Positions 61,741 through 64,000 of a DNA stretch of 64,000 nucleotides are shown here, in pieces (the first letter of the stretch is position 1; every line of letters starts with the position of its first letter). This DNA comes from Pseudomonadota bacterium. GTDB taxonomy: Bacteria; Pseudomonadota; Gammaproteobacteria; Steroidobacterales; Steroidobacteraceae. Both the position numbers and the translations under genes were made by a program. Under the pieces are notes generated by a model that searched no databases, was not told the origin of the DNA, and worked only from the letters and a program-made list of their open reading frames with translations. The stretch is from the NCBI GenBank assembly GCA_018241425.1, contig JAFEDU010000009.1, positions 1 through 64,000 of the forward strand, read 5' to 3'.

Positions 61741-64000
61741 CTAGAACTTGTAGCGCAGCTGTACGTTGACCTCGCGCCCGAAGATCGGGCGCGCCATCTC
61801 GAAGTCGCTCGAGATGCCCGAGCCGGAGCCGACCGCGATGCGGGCGTTGCCCTCAGTCAGCCCCAGCTGATTGGTGAGGTTGGTGCCCTGCACGCGCACC
61901 TCGAAGTGGCTGCCGATGGTGCCGATGATGCCGGCATCCAGGGTGTAGTACTGCGGCAGGACCTCCTCCTCGCCGGGGTTCGAGTAGCGCAGGCCCACGT
62001 AGGTGTAGGTCGCGAACACCCGCACTCCGCCCCAGGTCGTGGGGATGTCGTAGCCCGGCGTCACGCGGAACTGCAGCCGCGGCTGGCGCTGCAGCGTCGA
62101 GCCGGTGAAGTCAAAGCCGCCGGTGCCGGAGGAGGACCAGTTGGTATAGACCGCGTGCTGCCAGTCCCCGGTCAGGTCGAAGGTCAGGTGCTCGATCGGC
62201 TCCCAGCGCGTCTCGAGCTCCAGTCCGTAGGAGGAGGCGCCGTAGCTTGCCGTGATGTTCTCGCCCGTGCTGGTGAACTGCTGGAACGGCACGCCGTCGA
62301 ACTTGCGCCGGAAGACGTCGGCCACCACGTACAGGGTGCTGGTCTGGCCGCGGAAGCCCAGCTCGTAGTTCTGGATGCTCTGCGACTGCGGCGTGCCGCT
62401 GCGCAGGTCGTCGAACCCGGGGAAGTGCACGCCGTGGTTGATGCGCCCGAAGAGCGCCATGCTGGAGGTGAGCTCGTAGTTGGCGCCCAGGGTCCAGGAG
62501 CCCAGGGTGTGGTTGTACTCGGTGCACTCGTTGCTGCCGGAGGTCTCGCAGCTCACGTTCGAGTTGAACGTCCCGTTCGGCACGCTCACGCCCTTGTTAT
62601 AGAGGTTGAGGGCGTTGTTATCCAGGTTCACCGAGGAATCGTTCTCGATGGTGCCGTGGTCGCGCTGGGTCTCGATGCGGTAGCCGGCATCGAACAGCCA
62701 CGAGTTCAGGTGCCAGGAGTCGGACAGGAACAGGGCCGTGTTCAGCCCGTTCCACCGCTCGTTCAGGGTGTAGAACGAGGCGCCGAGGAGCCCTGCGTTG
62801 TTGGTGACGTTGGCACCGCTGTTGAGGGTGAGGTTGATCGGCTGGGCGTTCGGCGTGGCCGTCACCAGCTCGTTGTTGCCGAGGTACCACTGGTCGTTGG
62901 AGGAGTACGCCGCGAAGTAGGCGCCCGCGGTCAGGGTGTTGCCCGGTACCAGTTGGAAGTTGAAGCGCAGCTCGTCGGTGAAGGACTGGATCTGCTTCTG
63001 CACCATCCAGAAGCCGAGCGATGCCACGTAGCTGTCCGGGTTGAGCGTCCCGCCGCCCACCAGCGTCGCGGTGCCCGCGGTCGCGAACGGGATCACCTTG
63101 CCGGTGGCCGGGTTGATCGTGCCGCCGATGGAGGCGTTGGTGCTCGCGATCTCCCCGTCGATGAAGGAGGACAGGGTCTGCGGGGCCAGGTTGTTGAACA
63201 GGCAGTAGCAGGTGACGGTGCCCGCGTTGTACATGAGGTGGTTCGACAGCCCGATCGTGTCTGACAGGTCAAGGTCGAGGTTGCTGCCGAACATGTGCAG
63301 GTCCGCGCCGCGGCCATCGGCGAGGTCGGCCGTCACCGGCGGTGCACCGGGGGCCTCCTGCACCGAGATGCCGCGCAGCGCGCTGCCGGCGAAGGTTCCC
63401 GTGTTGGGATTGAAGCCGGGGAAGCCGGAGACGCTCTGGCCGTTGCCGGTGCCGCTCACGGTCACGGGGATGTCCGTGACGAACAGGTTCTTGTCGTTCA
63501 GGGCGCGCGCGAAGAACATGATCTTGCCGGTGTCCCAGGTGTGGCTGAGCGTCGCGGTCAGCTGGCCGCCGTTGTCGGCCGGGAACTGTGAGTCGCGCAC
63601 CCCGTTGGAGTAGCGGTAGAAGCCGCCGATGCTCATGAACCAGTCCTGGTTGATCGGGCCGCCGTAGAAGGCATCGATGCGGTACATTCCCTCATCGCCG
63701 TAGGTGATGCCCATGTCGCCGGTCGGCGTCGCGGTCCCCTGGCGCAGGATGAAGTTCGCGGTCGCGCCGAGCTGGCCGTTGGAGAACACCACCGCGGGAC
63801 CGCCCTGGACGACTTCCGCGCGCTCGATGGTGTCATCGAGGCGGAAGAGCGAGGAGTTGTCCATGAAGGAGATGTTTCCGGAGGACGGGAACACCGGCGA
63901 GCCGTTGATCGAGTAGGTCACGTACGGGGCATCGCCGTTGCCGGGGAAGCCTGCCAGCTCGATGTTGGCGCCCGACTGGCCGCCGCTGGTCTCCGCCCAG
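61741..64000 (-). CDS. TonB-dependent receptor, cut by the window end
   Basis: The frame is open to the window end, so the N-terminus (signal peptide and TonB box) is missing. What remains, about 753 residues, holds much of the plug (IERAEVVQGGPAVVFSNGQL and GATANFILRQG) and the whole barrel, ending EVNVQLRYKF with a terminal Phe. It is the first gene of an operon with a sugar transporter and trehalase, so it may take up trehalose or a larger alpha-glucoside across the outer membrane. Substrate is inferred from context only. Confidence 0.9.
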   Translation of the reverse strand, partial: WAETSGGQSGANIELAGFPGNGDAPYVTYSINGSPVFPSSGNISFMDNSSLFRLDDTIERAEVVQGGPAVVFSNGQLGATANFILRQGTATPTGDMGITYGDEGMYRIDAFYGGPINQDWFMSIGGFYRYSNGVRDSQFPADNGGQLTATLSHTWDTGKIMFFARALNDKNLFVTDIPVTVSGTGNGQSVSGFPGFNPNTGTFAGSALRGISVQEAPGAPPVTADLADGRGADLHMFGSNLDLDLSDTIGLSNHLMYNAGTVTCYCLFNNLAPQTLSSFIDGEIASTNASIGGTINPATGKVIPFATAGTATLVGGGTLNPDSYVASLGFWMVQKQIQSFTDELRFNFQLVPGNTLTAGAYFAAYSSNDQWYLGNNELVTATPNAQPINLTLNSGANVTNNAGLLGASFYTLNERWNGLNTALFLSDSWHLNSWLFDAGYRIETQRDHGTIENDSSVNLDNNALNLYNKGVSVPNGTFNSNVSCETSGSNECTEYNHTLGSWTLGANYELTSSMALFGRINHGVHFPGFDDLRSGTPQSQSIQNYELGFRGQTSTLYVVADVFRRKFDGVPFQQFTSTGENITASYGASSYGLELETRWEPIEHLTFDLTGDWQHAVYTNWSSSGTGGFDFTGSTLQRQPRLQFRVTPGYDIPTTWGGVRVFATYTYVGLRYSNPGEEEVLPQYYTLDAGIIGTIGSHFEVRVQGTNLTNQLGLTEGNARIAVGSGSGISSDFEMARPIFGREVNVQLRYKF

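Noticed and set aside
1..64000. CRISPR arrays, insertion sequences, prophage genes
   Set aside because: No regularly spaced repeats, transposase or phage structural motifs were found on either strand.

Overview
The window is a GC-rich bacterial chromosome segment with densely packed genes, many joined by 4-bp start/stop overlaps. Outer-membrane TonB-dependent receptors, RND and NodT-type outer-membrane efflux factors, RlmE, RluE and TrmO point to a Gram-negative proteobacterium. I infer a gammaproteobacterium, perhaps near Xanthomonadales, Nevskiales or Steroidobacterales, but nothing here fixes the lineage. I found no transposase, integrase, phage or CRISPR gene.

Region 1 (1-6.3 kb): a tRNA-Asn gene is followed by a metal or siderophore uptake cassette (DUF2946 protein, TonB, TonB-dependent receptor, PepSY membrane protein, secreted alpha/beta hydrolase). 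A 15-bp copy of the tRNA 3' end recurs at 6311-6325, so the cassette looks like a small tRNA-bounded island that has lost its integrase. Region 2 (6.5-15.1 kb): one long minus-strand operon encodes an RND efflux pump (adaptor, permease, TolC), a YgaP-like membrane protein, sulfide:quinone oxidoreductase, a rhodanese and an OsmC protein. It diverges from an ArsR-family regulator, and the pattern suggests control by sulfide or persulfide. Region 3 (15.4-18.3 kb): a tightly coupled ars operon, arsR-arsI-arsN2-arsC(thioredoxin type)-aqpS-arsC(glutaredoxin type), uses an aquaporin in place of ArsB/Acr3. A frameshifted lipoprotein gene follows.

Region 4 (19.2-28.6 kb): sga-hprA-mtkA-mtkB-ppc-mcl forms a serine-cycle operon for assimilating C1 units or glyoxylate, with a cluster of dyads in front of sga. 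A phosphate acetyl/butyryltransferase lies upstream. Region 5 (28.8-34.6 kb): a small heat-shock protein, then a four-gene ABC/HlyD/NodT export system. Region 6 (35-46.9 kb): housekeeping RNA-modification genes (rlmE, a SpoU methyltransferase, trmO, rluE) mixed with a FAD protein, a sedolisin protease, a PLP-dependent dehydratase, a VOC protein and a B12-binding radical SAM protein.

Region 7 (46.9-57 kb): an IorAB-like molybdenum hydroxylase, a YjgN-M48 peptidase pair, a degenerate GGDEF/EAL protein, a homocysteine methyltransferase homologue, a DUF2147 protein and a single-domain response regulator. Region 8 (57-64 kb): phosphoglucomutase converges on a minus-strand sugar operon made of a TonB-dependent receptor (cut by the window end), an MFS sugar transporter and periplasmic trehalase, with a very stable stem-loop between the receptor and transporter genes.
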